The notes below the pieces were generated by a model. That model did no database searches. It was given only the letters and a program-made list of their open reading frames with translations, and was not told where the DNA came from. From positions 1-61,140 of the forward strand of contig JAFVSW010000213.1 of NCBI GenBank assembly GCA_017503545.1: a stretch of DNA of 61,140 bases, written 5' to 3'. How positions within the stretch are numbered: position 1 is the stretch's first letter; the number at the start of each line of letters is the position of its first letter. This DNA comes from Lentisphaeria bacterium (GTDB taxonomy: Bacteria > Verrucomicrobiota > Lentisphaeria > Victivallales > UBA1829). Shown in pieces: positions 36,101-46,770 of this stretch. A program made the translations under genes and the position numbers.

Positions 36101-37015
36101 ATTGCAGCGATCATGGCATCTTTTGCTCCCCGCTTCCACAATTTGGAACAGACCCGTCTGGAATCTGTTTCCCAGTTGGAACAGGGTGCATCGGAAGAAG
36201 GCAGTGTGATCAAGAAAGTCAAAGTTTACGTTGCATCCAAACGTAAGATTCAGGTTGGTGACAAAATGGCCGGTCGTCACGGTAACAAAGGGGTTGTTTC
36301 CCGTATTGTTCCGATCGAAGATATGCCGTTTATGAAAGACGGCCGTCCGGTTGATATTGTACTGAACCCCCTCGGTGTGCCGTCCCGTATGAATATCGGT
36401 CAGGTTTTGGAAACACACCTGGGCTGGGCAGCCTCCATGCTTGGTATGAAAGTTGCGACACCTGTCTTTGACGGTATTCACGAAAATGAAATCATCGATT
36501 TGATGCGCAAAGGCAATGAAAAGATTTGCCAGGAAACCGGCGAAAACTTCAAATGGGGCTTCAAAGAAGTCAATGGTGAAGATGTGTTCGACGGTAAGAC
36601 TGATCTTTTCGATGGTCGTACCGGAAATAAATTTGACCAGCGTGTTACCGTTGGTACTGTATATATGATCAAACTTGACCACTTGGTTGCCAATAAGATC
36701 CATGCACGTTCCGTTGGTCCGTATTCACTGGTTACCCAGCAGCCGTTGGGCGGTAAAGCCCAGCACGGGGGTCAGCGTTTCGGGGAAATGGAAGTGTGGG
36801 CATTGGAAGCATATGGTGCCGCATACACATTGCAGGAAATGCTTACGGTCAAGAGTGACGATACGGTTGGACGCGGTAATATTTACAGTGCCATTGTCCG
36901 TGGTCAGCAGGTTTTGGAACCGGGTCGTCCGGAATCCTATAACGTTCTGCTGAAGGAAATGCAGAGTTTGGCTCTGGATGTCCGTACTGTGAAACGCAAC
37001 GAACAGTCGAAGTAA
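33188..37015 (+). CDS. rpoB: RNA polymerase subunit beta
   Basis: A 1275-residue subunit of the core enzyme. Start at 33188 gives the standard [26 protein letters not shown] lies upstream of it, while the ATG at 33170 would add six residues before that site. Recognisable regions: rifampicin-pocket segment [33 protein letters not shown], the [19 protein letters not shown] lysine/arginine stretch near the active site, and [33 protein letters not shown] at the C-terminus, binding beta prime. The wild-type-like HKR order of the Rif cluster is altered (NKRRLSALG), as is normal. rpoC follows after 21 bases. Confidence 0.99.
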   Translation: [1275 protein letters not shown]

Positions 37016-37036
37016 TCAACGCGCGGAGGAATCCAA

Positions 37037-40000
37037 GTGATAGACAATAGTTATTCTAAAGACGGGCAGCAGGCATATCAGCCGCTGAGTGCTTTCGAGT
37101 CCGTGACAATCAAAGTGGCATCTCCGGAAGTGATCCGTTCCTGGAGTCATGGGGAAGTCAAGAATCCGGAAACGATCAATTACCGCAGTTTGAAGCCGGA
37201 AAAAGGCGGTCTTTTCTGTGAAAAGATTTTCGGTCCGCAGAGAGACTGGGAATGTAATTGCGGAAAATACAAACGGGTGAAAAACCGTGGGATTGTTTGC
37301 GATCGTTGCGGAGTGGAAGTTACACTTTCCAAAGTCCGTCGTGAACGTATGGGCCATATTGAATTGGCTGTTCCGGTTTCTCATATCTGGTTTTTCAAAT
37401 GTATGCCCAGCCGTATCGGTTTGATGCTGGATATGTCTGCACGTACTCTTGAATCCATTATTTATTATGAAAAATGGGTCGTTCTTGACCCCGATAATAC
37501 CCCGTTGAAGGTTGGGGAAGCTCTGGATGAAGTTGCATATCAGCGCGCAAGAGATGACTTCCGTGACTCTATGTTCAAAGCGGACATGGGGGCACCTGCC
37601 ATCCGTACTCTTCTGGAACGTATCAATCTGGATGAAGAACGTGTCAAACTCGAAAAAGAGCTTGAAACGGCGAAAAACAAAGCGATCCGTAAAAAACTTT
37701 CCAAACGTCTGCGTTTGGTGGAAGGTTTTATCAAGAGCAATTCCCGTCCTGAATGGATGATTCTGGAAGTCTTGCCGGTTATTCCGCCGGACCTCCGTCC
37801 GTTGGTCGCTTTGGAAGGCGGCAGATTTGCCACATCCGACTTGAACGATTTGTATCGTCGTGTGATCAACCGCAACAACCGTTTGAAAAACCTGTTGCAG
37901 CTCCGCACACCGGAAGTGATTATCCGTAACGAAAAACGTATGCTGCAGGAAGCTGTTGACGCATTGTTGGATAACGGTCGTCATGGCCGTGCGGTTACCG
38001 GTGCCGGTAACCGTCCGCTGAAATCTGTCAGTGATATGCTGAAAGGGAAACAGGGTCGTTTCCGTCAGAACTTGCTGGGTAAACGTGTTGACTATTCCGG
38101 CCGTTCTGTGATCGTTGTCGGACCTGAACTTAAACTGATGCAGTGCGGTCTTCCCAAGAAGATGGCATTGATTCTCTTTGAACCGTTCATCATCCGTTAC
38201 CTGAAAGGCAATGATCGTGCTTATACTGTACGCAGTGCCAAGAAGATGATTGAACGCGGTGTTCCTGTTGTCTGGGATATTCTTGAAGAAGTGACAAAAG
38301 GACATCCTGTGATGCTGAACCGTGCGCCTACATTGCACCGTTTATCCATCCAGGCATTCGATCCGATTCTGATCGAAGGTTCTGCGATCCGTTTGCATCC
38401 TCTGGTTTGTACCGGATACAATGCGGACTTCGACGGTGACCAGATGGCTGTACACGTGCCGCTTTCTGTTCCGGCACAGATGGAATGTAAATTGTTGATG
38501 CTGTCTACAAACAACATCTTCTCTCCTGCCAACGGTAAGCCGATTGCGACACCGACTCAGGACATTACGCTTGGTGTATATTACCTGACCATTCCGCCGA
38601 ACAATCCGGAAAATGCCCGTTTGTACCGTGATGTACATGAAGTATTGTTTGCGATGGATACCGGTCACATTCACATTCATGATGCGATCAAGATTCCGAA
38701 CCCGGACTATGGAGTTGAAACACCCCGCGGTGATAAAGATTCCAAATTCATCATTACGACACCGGGCCGTTGTATCTTCAACGGAATCTGGGATAAGAGT
38801 CTCGGTTTCTGCAATAAACTGGTTAAGAAGAAAGAAATCGGTAAACTTGTTGCAGAAGCATATGAATATATCGGTCATGAAAAGACCGTTCAGCTGCTTG
38901 ATGCATTGAAGAATCTCGGTTATGAATACGCTACCGTTGCCGGTTTCTCCATCTCCATTGCAGATATGTCTGTGCCGAAAACCAAAACAGACCTTATTGT
39001 CCGTGCCCGTGCTGAAATTGACAAAATTTCCAATCAGTATGCACGCGGTTTGCTGACCGATGGGGAACGTTATAATAAAGTGATTGACGTCTGGACACAG
39101 ACATCCAACCGTGTTGCGGAAGATTTGTTTGCGGAATCGGAAGCTGCCAGTAAGAAACAGATCAACTCTCTGTACTCCATGCTTGACTCTGGAGCCCGTG
39201 GTAGTAAAGACCAGATCCGTCAGCTTGCCGGTATGCGTGGTTTGATGGCAAAACCGTCCGGTGATATTATCGAACGTCCGATTCTCTCCAACTTCCGTGA
39301 AGGTCTGACCGTGCAGGAATACTTCATTTCCACACACGGTGCCCGTAAAGGTTTGGCTGACACGGCGTTGAAGACCGCTGACTCCGGTTACATGACCCGT
39401 AAACTTGTTGACGTCGCGCAGGATATTATCTGCCGTTGTGAAGATTGCGGTACGATGAAAGGTATCTGGGTCAGTGCAATTATCGAAGGTGATGAAGAAT
39501 TGCTGCCTTTGAAAGATCGTCTGCTCGGTCGCTTCAGCGCACAGAATATCCGTGACCCTGCTTATGATGACGGCCGTTTGATCGTTGCTGCTGGTCAGGA
39601 ATTCACTCCTGAAATTGCAGACCGTATCAAAGCATGTGGTATCAACCGTGTATTGATCCGTTCCGTTCTCACCTGCGATGTGGAACATGGTGTATGTATC
39701 AAATGTTATGGTAAGAACCTTGCAACAGACCGCAATGCGGAAGTCGGCGATGCTTTGGGTATTATTGCTGCTCAGTCCATCGGTGAACCTGGTACTCAGC
39801 TGACCATGCGTACGTTCCATATCGGTGGTACTGCATCTGCTGCGATCAAGACACCGTATGTGAATGCCCGTAATGCCGGTACGATCCGTTTGGAGAACAT
39901 GCGTCTGGTAGAAGACGAAAACGGTCAGACTCTGGTTGTCAACAAGAACGGTTTTATCGTTGTATATGACAAAGAAAAAGCACAGTTGGCGGAAGCAAAT

Positions 40001-41455
40001 GCCCGTGAACGTGCGAAACAGGAAGCTGCCATCATTGGTACCTATTACAATCAGGATTATGATTACTGGTCTGATGCGGTAAAAGAAGCTGAACTTGACC
40101 GTTACGTGGTGGAAGTCGGTGCTGTTCTGTTCAAGAAAGACGGCGAAAAAGTCAAAGTCAATGAAAAGATTGCTGAATGGGATCCCTATCAGTTGCCGAT
40201 CATTGCGGAAGAAGACGGTTTTGTTGAATTGAGCGAATTGATCGAAGGTGTGACCTTGAACCGTACGAAACGTGGTTCTACGGAAGAAATCACGGTTATG
40301 GAACACCGCGATGACCTGCATCCGCAGATCGTGATCAAGAGTTTTGATACTGCACAAGTCATCAACAACTATCCGCTTCCTCCGGGAGCCTTCCTGATGA
40401 CACAGAAAGATGCCAGAATCAAAACCGGTTCTGTGCTTGCCAAAGTGCCCCGTCAGCAGCAGAAGAACAAAGACATTACCGGGGGGTTGCCCCGTGTATC
40501 CGAATTGTTCGAAGCCCGTACTCCGAAAGAAGTGGCAGAAATTGCAAGTATCGACGGATATGTGGAATTGGGTAAACCGTCCAAAGGCCGTCGTACACTG
40601 ATCGTCCGCGATCCGGATTCCGGAGCTTCTCATGAACATGTTATTCCTGCATCCAAACATTTGGTTGTCGGTAAAGGCGACTATGTGAAGAAGGGTCAGA
40701 AATTGACAGTTGGTTCTGTTGTTCCCCAGATGTTGTTGAGCATCTGCGGTCCTCAGGAATTGCAGCGTTATCTTGTGAATGAAGTTCAGACAGTGTATCG
40801 TGCACAGGGTGTGGAAATCAATGACAAACACATTGAAATCATTATCCGTCAGATGATGCAGAAGATCAACGTTCTGGAACAGGGTGACACGAAATTCCTG
40901 CCTGGAGAACAGATCGACCGTTATGAATTTGCGAAAGAAAACGAACGTGTCCGTGCGGAAGGCAAAAAGCCTGCGGAAGGTAAACCGGTATTGCTTGGTA
41001 TTACCAAAGCCTCACTGGAAACAGAAAGCTTTATTTCTGCTGCTTCCTTCCAGGATACGACCCGTATTCTGACCGAAGCTGCGACATTGGGTAAAGAAGA
41101 TATTCTGCGCGGCTTCAAAGAAAACGTCATTACCGGACATTTGATTCCTGCCGGTACCGGATCGGAACGGTTCCAGCACATTCAGGCAGTAAAACTGGGA
41201 GAAGAAATCCCGGTTGAAATCAAAGTTCAGCAGGATGAACCGTTGAAGACGGAATATATTCCGGAAGACGTCTCCAAGATCAACTTTGGGGATGAAGACG
41301 ATGATGACTTTGTGGGAAATACAGCGGATGAAGATGATGATTTCCCGGAAGAAGAATATGGTGTGGATGAAAACGAACTTACGGATGAGTTTGCTGAAGC
41401 GGAAGATGATTTCCTTGACACATTCTCATCTGATGAGGACGAAGATTCCTATTGA
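37037..41455 (+). CDS. rpoC: RNA polymerase subunit beta prime
   Basis: A 1472-residue catalytic subunit. The GTG start at 37037 has GGAGG 8 bases upstream. The zinc ribbon at the N-terminus is [22 protein letters not shown]; the catalytic Mg loop is [17 protein letters not shown] near residue 460; the second zinc site is [10 protein letters not shown] and [17 protein letters not shown]. The bridge-helix and trigger-loop region is around [19 protein letters not shown]. The last about 55 residues are extremely acidic (runs of Asp and Glu); this tail is longer than in E. coli and probably disordered. Confidence 0.99.
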   Translation: MIDNSYSKDGQQAYQPLSAFESVTIKVASPEVIRSWSHGEVKNPETINYRSLKPEKGGLFCEKIFGPQRDWECNCGKYKRVKNRGIVCDRCGVEVTLSKVRRERMGHIELAVPVSHIWFFKCMPSRIGLMLDMSARTLESIIYYEKWVVLDPDNTPLKVGEALDEVAYQRARDDFRDSMFKADMGAPAIRTLLERINLDEERVKLEKELETAKNKAIRKKLSKRLRLVEGFIKSNSRPEWMILEVLPVIPPDLRPLVALEGGRFATSDLNDLYRRVINRNNRLKNLLQLRTPEVIIRNEKRMLQEAVDALLDNGRHGRAVTGAGNRPLKSVSDMLKGKQGRFRQNLLGKRVDYSGRSVIVVGPELKLMQCGLPKKMALILFEPFIIRYLKGNDRAYTVRSAKKMIERGVPVVWDILEEVTKGHPVMLNRAPTLHRLSIQAFDPILIEGSAIRLHPLVCTGYNADFDGDQMAVHVPLSVPAQMECKLLMLSTNNIFSPANGKPIATPTQDITLGVYYLTIPPNNPENARLYRDVHEVLFAMDTGHIHIHDAIKIPNPDYGVETPRGDKDSKFIITTPGRCIFNGIWDKSLGFCNKLVKKKEIGKLVAEAYEYIGHEKTVQLLDALKNLGYEYATVAGFSISIADMSVPKTKTDLIVRARAEIDKISNQYARGLLTDGERYNKVIDVWTQTSNRVAEDLFAESEAASKKQINSLYSMLDSGARGSKDQIRQLAGMRGLMAKPSGDIIERPILSNFREGLTVQEYFISTHGARKGLADTALKTADSGYMTRKLVDVAQDIICRCEDCGTMKGIWVSAIIEGDEELLPLKDRLLGRFSAQNIRDPAYDDGRLIVAAGQEFTPEIADRIKACGINRVLIRSVLTCDVEHGVCIKCYGKNLATDRNAEVGDALGIIAAQSIGEPGTQLTMRTFHIGGTASAAIKTPYVNARNAGTIRLENMRLVEDENGQTLVVNKNGFIVVYDKEKAQLAEANARERAKQEAAIIGTYYNQDYDYWSDAVKEAELDRYVVEVGAVLFKKDGEKVKVNEKIAEWDPYQLPIIAEEDGFVELSELIEGVTLNRTKRGSTEEITVMEHRDDLHPQIVIKSFDTAQVINNYPLPPGAFLMTQKDARIKTGSVLAKVPRQQQKNKDITGGLPRVSELFEARTPKEVAEIASIDGYVELGKPSKGRRTLIVRDPDSGASHEHVIPASKHLVVGKGDYVKKGQKLTVGSVVPQMLLSICGPQELQRYLVNEVQTVYRAQGVEINDKHIEIIIRQMMQKINVLEQGDTKFLPGEQIDRYEFAKENERVRAEGKKPAEGKPVLLGITKASLETESFISAASFQDTTRILTEAATLGKEDILRGFKENVITGHLIPAGTGSERFQHIQAVKLGEEIPVEIKVQQDEPLKTEYIPEDVSKINFGDEDDDDFVGNTADEDDDFPEEEYGVDENELTDEFAEAEDDFLDTFSSDEDEDSY

Positions 41456-41502
41456 AAAGTTGGACCTGCGCAATAACTGTTGCGTGTAAAGTTAGGCGAT
41501 CC

Positions 41503-41533
41503 ACTCCCCGGCGCGTGGCTGCGATCGGGGAGT
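41503..41533 (+). terminator. Hairpin after rpoC
   Basis: Arms ACTCCCCG (41503-41510) and CGGGGAGT (41526-41533) are perfect, with a 15-base loop, 47 bases after the rpoC stop. A T-run is absent directly after it, so it may be a weak terminator or an mRNA 3'-end stabiliser. Confidence 0.5.
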
Positions 41534-41636
41534 TGGGGAAAGACAAATGGGCGTTTTTCTCAACTTTACCGGGATGGAAATTGTGTAGGATTCAGACTTT
41601 TTTCGAAAAAAAATAATAAAAAAATCAAATATGCGT

Positions 41637-41665
41637 TTGATTATTTGCGGTTTGACATGTATATT
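41637..41665 (+). promoter_or_regulatory. Promoter for rpsL
   Basis: TTGATT (41637-41642), a 17-base spacer, and TATATT (41660-41665), 55 bases before the rpsL ATG. An overlapping consensus -35 TTGACA is at 41652. Either supplies an independent start for the str genes downstream. Confidence 0.6.
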
Positions 41666-41720
41666 AATAGGATAACCGTTAATAACAAAAGCAATTTTTG
41701 CGAAACAGGTGTAGGAGATT

Positions 41721-42122
41721 ATGCCGACAATCAACCAGTTAGTAAGAGCCGGTCGTACCCCGAAGAAGACCAAAACCAAAGCAAAAGCTTTGGCTCAGTG
41801 TCCGCAGCGCCGTGGTGTCTGCCTTCAGGTCACGACAAGAACACCGAAAAAGCCGAACTCTGCTATGCGTAAAATCGCCAGGGTCCGTCTTTCCAACGGA
41901 ATTGAAGTTACTGCCTATATTGGTGGTGAAGGACACAACCTTCAGGAACACAGTGTTGTTCTGGTGAAGGGCGGTCGTGTACGTGACCTTCCTGGTGTCC
42001 GTTATCACATTGTGCGTGGTGCATTGGACAGTCTTGGTGTCGATGGACGCCGTCAGGGCCGTTCCAAATACGGCGCAAAACAAGCTAAAGGCGACGCAAA
42101 AGCCGCCGGCAAAAAGAAATAA
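41721..42122 (+). CDS. rpsL: 30S ribosomal protein S12
   Basis: A 133-residue decoding-site protein. The conserved [15 protein letters not shown] and [37 protein letters not shown] include the two lysines where streptomycin resistance arises in other bacteria; both are the sensitive-type lysine. AGGAG precedes the ATG. First of the rpsL-rpsG-fusA-rpsJ group. Confidence 0.98.
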   Translation: MPTINQLVRAGRTPKKTKTKAKALAQCPQRRGVCLQVTTRTPKKPNSAMRKIARVRLSNGIEVTAYIGGEGHNLQEHSVVLVKGGRVRDLPGVRYHIVRGALDSLGVDGRRQGRSKYGAKQAKGDAKAAGKKK

Positions 42123-42139
42123 TGTGAGGCGCGAATCCA

Positions 42140-42610
42140 ATGAGAAGACGTACAATTACCAAGAGAGAGCTTACTCCTGATGTGAAGTACAACAGCGAAT
42201 TGGTCGCTCGTTTGATCAATACGCTCATGCGCATGGGTAAAAAATCTGTAGCTCAGAAAATCGTTTACAATGCTTTTGACAGCATCAAAGCGAAGAAAAA
42301 AGATATGGAACCGCTGGAAGTATTCATTCATGCGGTTGAAAATGTCAAACCGAAACTGGAAGTTAAGAGCCGTCGTGTTGGCGGTGCTACCTATCAGGTT
42401 CCTGTGGAAGTTTCCAATGAACGCCAGACAGCTTTGGCGATCCGTTGGATCACAACCTATTCTCAGGCAAAGAAAGGTAAATCCATGGTGGATGCCCTTG
42501 CTTCTGAATTGCTCGATGCATTTGACAATACCGGTGCTTCTGTAAAGAAAAAAGAAGATACCCAGAAAATGGCACAGGCCAACAAGGCTTTTGCACATTA
42601 CAGATGGTAA
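42140..42610 (+). CDS. rpsG: 30S ribosomal protein S7
   Basis: A 156-residue protein that nucleates assembly of the 30S head. [37 protein letters not shown] and [12 protein letters not shown] are typical. 17 bases after rpsL, GAGG upstream. In E. coli S7 represses its own operon through the rpsL-rpsG gap; here the gap is too short to show a leader structure. Confidence 0.98.
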   Translation: MRRRTITKRELTPDVKYNSELVARLINTLMRMGKKSVAQKIVYNAFDSIKAKKKDMEPLEVFIHAVENVKPKLEVKSRRVGGATYQVPVEVSNERQTALAIRWITTYSQAKKGKSMVDALASELLDAFDNTGASVKKKEDTQKMAQANKAFAHYRW

Positions 42611-42633
42611 CCCTTTGACGGATCGAGTTAATT

Positions 42634-44751
42634 ATGAGTACACAGAAAATTCTTAATCAGGATTACCAGGAAGCTCCGGGTCGTATTGCAGCTCTTGCAA
42701 AGACCCGTAACATTGGTATCATGGCTCACATTGACGCCGGTAAGACAACACTTTCCGAACGTATCCTTTTCTACACTGGCAAAAGCCATAAGATCGGGGA
42801 AGTTCACGAAGGTGCTGCAACCATGGACTGGATGAAACAGGAACAGGAACGCGGTATTACCATTACATCCGCAGCTACAACCTGTTTCTGGAAAGAACAC
42901 CGTATCAACTTGATTGACACCCCAGGACACGTGGACTTCACTGCTGAAGTGGAACGTTCTTTGCGTGTTCTTGACGGTGCAGTCGGGGTGTTCTGTTCTG
43001 TCGGCGGTGTTCAGCCTCAGACTGAAACCGTATGGCGTCAGGCAAAAAAATATAAAGTGCCGACCATGGCATTTGTGAACAAGATGGACCGTACTGGTGC
43101 AAACTTCTACAAAGTTGTAGATGATATGCGCAAAAAACTCGGTGTTACTGTTGTTCCCATTTCTCTCCCCATGGGTGCGGAAGCTGATTTCAAAGGTAAC
43201 GTACACATCATCGAAAAGAAAGCATATCTGTACGAAGGTGCTGAAGGTACTGAACTGAAAGAAATCGAAATTCCGGAAGAATACAAAGAAAAAGCAGAAG
43301 AAAACTACACATACCTGATCGAATGTCTTGCTGAAATCAACGATGAGATCATGGAAATGTACCTGGAAGGCAAATTCCCGGATAAAGCTCTTGTGAAGAG
43401 CGCACTCCGTGAAGGCGTACTTGCCGGTAAACTTGTTCCTGCATTCTGCGGTACAGCATTCAAAAACAAAGGTGTTCAGCTGCTTCTTGATGCTGTCTGC
43501 GATTACCTGCCGTCCCCGGTTGATATCTGGGAAACCAAAGGTATGGATCCGGAAACTGAACAGCCGATGACCCGTCATTGCGGTGACGATCAGCCGTTTG
43601 CTGCTCTGGTCTTCAAACTGATGACAGACCCGTATGTTGGTAAACTTGCATTTATCCGTATTTACTCCGGTATTGCGGAAAAAGGTGCATCCGTATTGAA
43701 CCCGCGTACAGGCAGAAGAGAACGTCTCGGCCGTCTGCTTCAGATGCATGCTAACAACCGTGAAGAACGTGATTGTATCTATTGCGGTGATATTGCTGCA
43801 GTCGTCGGTTTGCGTAACTGCACAACCGGTGATACAATCTGTGCGGAAAGCCATCCGATCACATTGGAATCCATGTCCTTCCCGGATCCGGTTATCTCTA
43901 TTGCGATCGAACCGAAGACATCTGCAGACCGTGACAAATTGTTCAATGCTCTTGCAGCCTTGTCTGAAGAAGACCCGACCTTTACGATCAACAGTAACGG
44001 TGAAACCGGTCAGACCATCATCTCCGGTATGGGTGAACTTCACCTGGAAATCATTATTTCCCGTCTGAAAGAAGAATTCAAAGTCGAAGCTGACTCCGGT
44101 AAACCGGAAGTTGCTTATCGTGAAGCTGTCCTGAAACCTGCCACAGCGGACTCCAAATTTGTCCGTCAGTCTGGTGGTCGCGGTCAGTACGGTCATTGCG
44201 TGCTGGAACTCAAACCGATGGAACGCGGTCATGGTGTTACAGTGGAAAGCAAGATCGTCGGTGGTGCGATTCCGAAAGAATACATCAAGCCGGTGGAACA
44301 GGGTATCCGCGAAGCTGCAGCGACTGGCGTACTTGCCGGTTATCCGCTGACCGACTTCCACGTTGACATTGTTGACGGATCTTTCCACCCTGTTGACTCT
44401 TCTGAAATGGCATTTAAGATTGCCGGTTCTATGGGATTGAAAGATGCTGCCCGCAAAGCTGGTCTGATTCTGTTGGAACCGATCATGAAATTGGAAGTTA
44501 CATCTCCGGAAGAACACATGGGTGATGTAATTGGTGATATTACAAGCCGTCGCGGTAACATCATTCAGGTAGAAACTGTTGATGGAACCTGCCGTATTTC
44601 TGCGACAGCCCCGTTGTCCGGTTTGTTTGGATATGCAACAGATATCCGTTCACTTTCCAGAGGCCGTGCATCCTATACAATGGAACCGAGCCACTTTGAT
44701 CCCCTGCCCAAAAATTTACAAGATAAAATCGTGGAGAAGACACAGAAATGA
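42634..44751 (+). CDS. fusA: Translation elongation factor G
   Basis: A 705-residue translocation GTPase. G-domain motifs: [20 protein letters not shown] (P-loop), [22 protein letters not shown] (G3) and [11 protein letters not shown] (G4). Domains II-V are complete, with [19 protein letters not shown] in domain IV. It is the standard-length paralogue with no mitochondrial-like insert. Its stop overlaps the rpsJ start (ATGA). tuf does not follow, unlike in many bacteria. Confidence 0.98.
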   Translation: MSTQKILNQDYQEAPGRIAALAKTRNIGIMAHIDAGKTTLSERILFYTGKSHKIGEVHEGAATMDWMKQEQERGITITSAATTCFWKEHRINLIDTPGHVDFTAEVERSLRVLDGAVGVFCSVGGVQPQTETVWRQAKKYKVPTMAFVNKMDRTGANFYKVVDDMRKKLGVTVVPISLPMGAEADFKGNVHIIEKKAYLYEGAEGTELKEIEIPEEYKEKAEENYTYLIECLAEINDEIMEMYLEGKFPDKALVKSALREGVLAGKLVPAFCGTAFKNKGVQLLLDAVCDYLPSPVDIWETKGMDPETEQPMTRHCGDDQPFAALVFKLMTDPYVGKLAFIRIYSGIAEKGASVLNPRTGRRERLGRLLQMHANNREERDCIYCGDIAAVVGLRNCTTGDTICAESHPITLESMSFPDPVISIAIEPKTSADRDKLFNALAALSEEDPTFTINSNGETGQTIISGMGELHLEIIISRLKEEFKVEADSGKPEVAYREAVLKPATADSKFVRQSGGRGQYGHCVLELKPMERGHGVTVESKIVGGAIPKEYIKPVEQGIREAAATGVLAGYPLTDFHVDIVDGSFHPVDSSEMAFKIAGSMGLKDAARKAGLILLEPIMKLEVTSPEEHMGDVIGDITSRRGNIIQVETVDGTCRISATAPLSGLFGYATDIRSLSRGRASYTMEPSHFDPLPKNLQDKIVEKTQK

Positions 44752-45083
44752 GTACGAAAACACCGTCTAAGGCGGCGCAGAAGATCCGCATCAAGCTTCA
44801 GGCATACGAACATCGTATCCTGGATCAGTCTGTTGTAGAAATTCTCAACACTGCCCGGAAAACCGGATCCCAGGTTGCAGGCCCGATTCCTCTGCCTACA
44901 CGGATCGAACGATTCACGGTCAACCGCTCTCCTCACGTTGACAAAAAGTCAATGGAACAGTTTGAGATGCGGACCCACAAACGTCTGATGGACATCATCA
45001 ATCCCACGGCGAAAACAGTGGATGAGCTGAAGAAATTGAGCCTTCCCGCCGGTGTTGACATTTCCATCAAGATCGGAAACTGA
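44748..45083 (+). CDS. rpsJ: 30S ribosomal protein S10
   Basis: A 111-residue protein, carrying about ten residues more at its N-terminus than E. coli S10 ([11 protein letters not shown]). [21 protein letters not shown] and [27 protein letters not shown] are the family marks. It is tightly coupled to fusA (ATGA overlap). Normally S10 heads the S10 operon; here it is separated from rplC by a 71-base gap containing a stable stem. Confidence 0.98.
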   Translation: MSTKTPSKAAQKIRIKLQAYEHRILDQSVVEILNTARKTGSQVAGPIPLPTRIERFTVNRSPHVDKKSMEQFEMRTHKRLMDIINPTAKTVDELKKLSLPAGVDISIKIGN

Positions 45084-45104
45084 GGTCAGTTTCCGGAACT
45101 ATTA

Positions 45105-45142
45105 CGGCACCAAGGTTCTTTTTCCGATAAGAACAAGTGCCG
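45105..45142 (+). promoter_or_regulatory. Composite stem in the rpsJ-rplC gap
   Basis: CGGCAC (45105-45110) pairs with GTGCCG (45137-45142), and inside it GTTCTT (45115-45120) pairs with AAGAAC (45129-45134), around an 8-base loop. The stem ends three bases before AAGGAG of rplC, so folding could hide the ribosome site. A candidate autoregulatory leader for the rplC-rplD genes. Confidence 0.5.
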
Positions 45143-45154
45143 GAAAGGAGTATT

Positions 45155-45787
45155 ATGAAAGGATTAATCGGAAAGAAAATCGGTATGACTCAGGTCTATG
45201 ATGAGGCAGGAGTTCTCATCCCTGTGACCGTTGTCAGCGCCGGACCCTGCAAAGTGATCGGGGTCAAAACGAAAGAACGGGACGGCTACGCAGCAGTCCA
45301 GGTCGGTTTTGGTGACAAGAAGAAAAACAATGTGACCAAAGCAATCCGTGGACAGGTTGAAAAAGCTGGTATCAGTGGATGGTATCCTGCCTGTATCCGT
45401 GAGTTCCGTATTGATGAAGGCGAAAGCTATGAAATTGGTGCAGACCTGACTGCAGAAATTTTTGCAGAAGGCGAATACCTGGATGTGACAGGTACGACAA
45501 AAGGACGCGGTTACTCCGGCGTTATGAGACGTCACCATTTCAAAGGCGGACGTGACGGACATGGTGGCGGCTGGCACAGAAAGCCGGGTTCCATCGGATG
45601 CCGTGAAATGCCTGGTAACATTATGAAAGGCAAAAAGATGCCTGGTCAGTTGGGCAGCGATGTCCGCACTGTTCAGAATCTGAAGGTCGTCAGAGTGTCT
45701 GCAGAGGACAACCTGATTTTCGTAAGCGGCGCAATTCCGGGTCCCAATGGCGGCACGGTTCTTGTGAAGAAGGCAAAAAAGAAATAA
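45155..45787 (+). CDS. rplC: 50S ribosomal protein L3
   Basis: A 210-residue protein near the peptidyl transferase centre. KGLIGKKIGMTQVYDEAG at the start, and the loop GGRDGHGGGWHRKPGSIGCREMPGN..GKKMPGQLGS are typical. AAGGAG is 4 bases before ATG 45155; the upstream ATG at 45137 lies inside the leader stem and has no site. First of rplC-rplD-rplW-rplB-rpsS. Confidence 0.98.
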   Translation: MKGLIGKKIGMTQVYDEAGVLIPVTVVSAGPCKVIGVKTKERDGYAAVQVGFGDKKKNNVTKAIRGQVEKAGISGWYPACIREFRIDEGESYEIGADLTAEIFAEGEYLDVTGTTKGRGYSGVMRRHHFKGGRDGHGGGWHRKPGSIGCREMPGNIMKGKKMPGQLGSDVRTVQNLKVVRVSAEDNLIFVSGAIPGPNGGTVLVKKAKKK

Positions 45788-45828
45788 GTCTTCCGTAACG
45801 GAAAACCAACTTACAAACAGGTGAAAAC

Positions 45829-46455
45829 ATGTCCAAAACAATCGACATTCTCAATATGAAAGGAGATAAGATCGGGGATTTTGAAATTGCCGATCAGTAT
45901 CTCGAATTTGAAAAAGGCACACAGGCTGTACACGATGCAGTTGTTGCATTCCTGAGTGAACTTCGTGCTGGCACAGCCAGCACAAAGACACGCGCTGAAG
46001 TCAGCGGCAGCGGCAAGAAACCGTTCAAACAGAAAGGTCTCGGTCGTGCCCGTGCTGGAGCAACCCGTAACCCGGTATGGCGTCATGGGGGCGTAGCCTT
46101 CGGACCGAAGCCGCGCAGTTTTGCTCTTGGCATCAACCAGAAAGTCAAACGTCTTGCATTGAAACGTGCGTTTTCTGAACGTACAAACGAAGCAGCGGTT
46201 GCAGTGGTGGATCCCTTCACATTTGAAACAAAGAAGACCAAAGATGCTGTTGCAGCATTGAAGGCAATGAAATGCGATGGAAAAGTATTGTGCATTGTAA
46301 AAGACTACGATGATAACATGCTTTGCTCCCTTGCTAACATTCCGACGGTCTGTCTGATGAAGGCATCCAGTGTGAATACGTACCAGATGCTCTGGGCGGA
46401 CAAACTTCTCATTGGCAAAGATGCGCTGGACGATCTTTTCCAGCGGATTGGTTAA
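45829..46455 (+). CDS. rplD: 50S ribosomal protein L4
   Basis: A 208-residue protein of the exit tunnel. KTRAEVSGSGKKPFKQKGLGRARAGATRNPVWRHGGVAFGPKPR is the family loop. In E. coli L4 also represses the S10 operon by acting on its leader; a comparable site here might be the stem at 45105, but nothing shows this directly. AGGTG upstream of the ATG. Confidence 0.98.
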   Translation: MSKTIDILNMKGDKIGDFEIADQYLEFEKGTQAVHDAVVAFLSELRAGTASTKTRAEVSGSGKKPFKQKGLGRARAGATRNPVWRHGGVAFGPKPRSFALGINQKVKRLALKRAFSERTNEAAVAVVDPFTFETKKTKDAVAALKAMKCDGKVLCIVKDYDDNMLCSLANIPTVCLMKASSVNTYQMLWADKLLIGKDALDDLFQRIG

Positions 46456-46470
46456 TTTGGAGGAAAGAAA

Positions 46471-46758
46471 ATGAGCGTAAAATCCCCTTATGATGTGATT
46501 ACGAATCTTCTGATCACGGAAAAGAGTGCTCTTCTTGCTGAACAGCAGAAATACGCATTCAAGGTAAGCCCCCGTGCTTCCAAAGCCGAAATTGCCGCTG
46601 CAGTTGAAACGATCTACGGTGTCAAAGTCGTATCCGTCAATCTCATGAATTATCATGGCAAGCCGAAACGTGCGGGGCGTTCCCCGATCGTCGGTCGCCG
46701 TGCCAACTGGAAAAAAGCTGTTGTCACTCTCGCTGAGGGTGCAATTGAGCTTGCCTGA
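46471..46758 (+). CDS. rplW: 50S ribosomal protein L23
   Basis: A 95-residue tunnel-exit protein and docking site for signal recognition particle and trigger factor. ITNLLITEKSALLAEQQKYAFKV and VKVVSVNLMNYHGKPKRAGR fit L23. GGAGG precedes the ATG. Confidence 0.97.
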   Translation: MSVKSPYDVITNLLITEKSALLAEQQKYAFKVSPRASKAEIAAAVETIYGVKVVSVNLMNYHGKPKRAGRSPIVGRRANWKKAVVTLAEGAIELA

Positions 46759-46770
46759 GGAGAATAAAAC

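Noticed and set aside
33272..36703. A 1143-codon open frame antisense to rpoB, and similarly long antisense frames over rpoC (38342-40831), fusA (42628-44517) and the L4-L2 genes (45811-47508)
   Set aside because: They mirror highly expressed genes that avoid TTA, CTA and TCA codons, which removes stops from the opposite strand. No ribosome sites or recognisable domains were seen, and the sense proteins are certain.
41480..41872. A 130-codon plus-strand frame starting in the rpoC-rpsL gap
   Set aside because: It runs through the gap's hairpin and promoter and into rpsL in another frame; no ribosome site and no recognisable motif.
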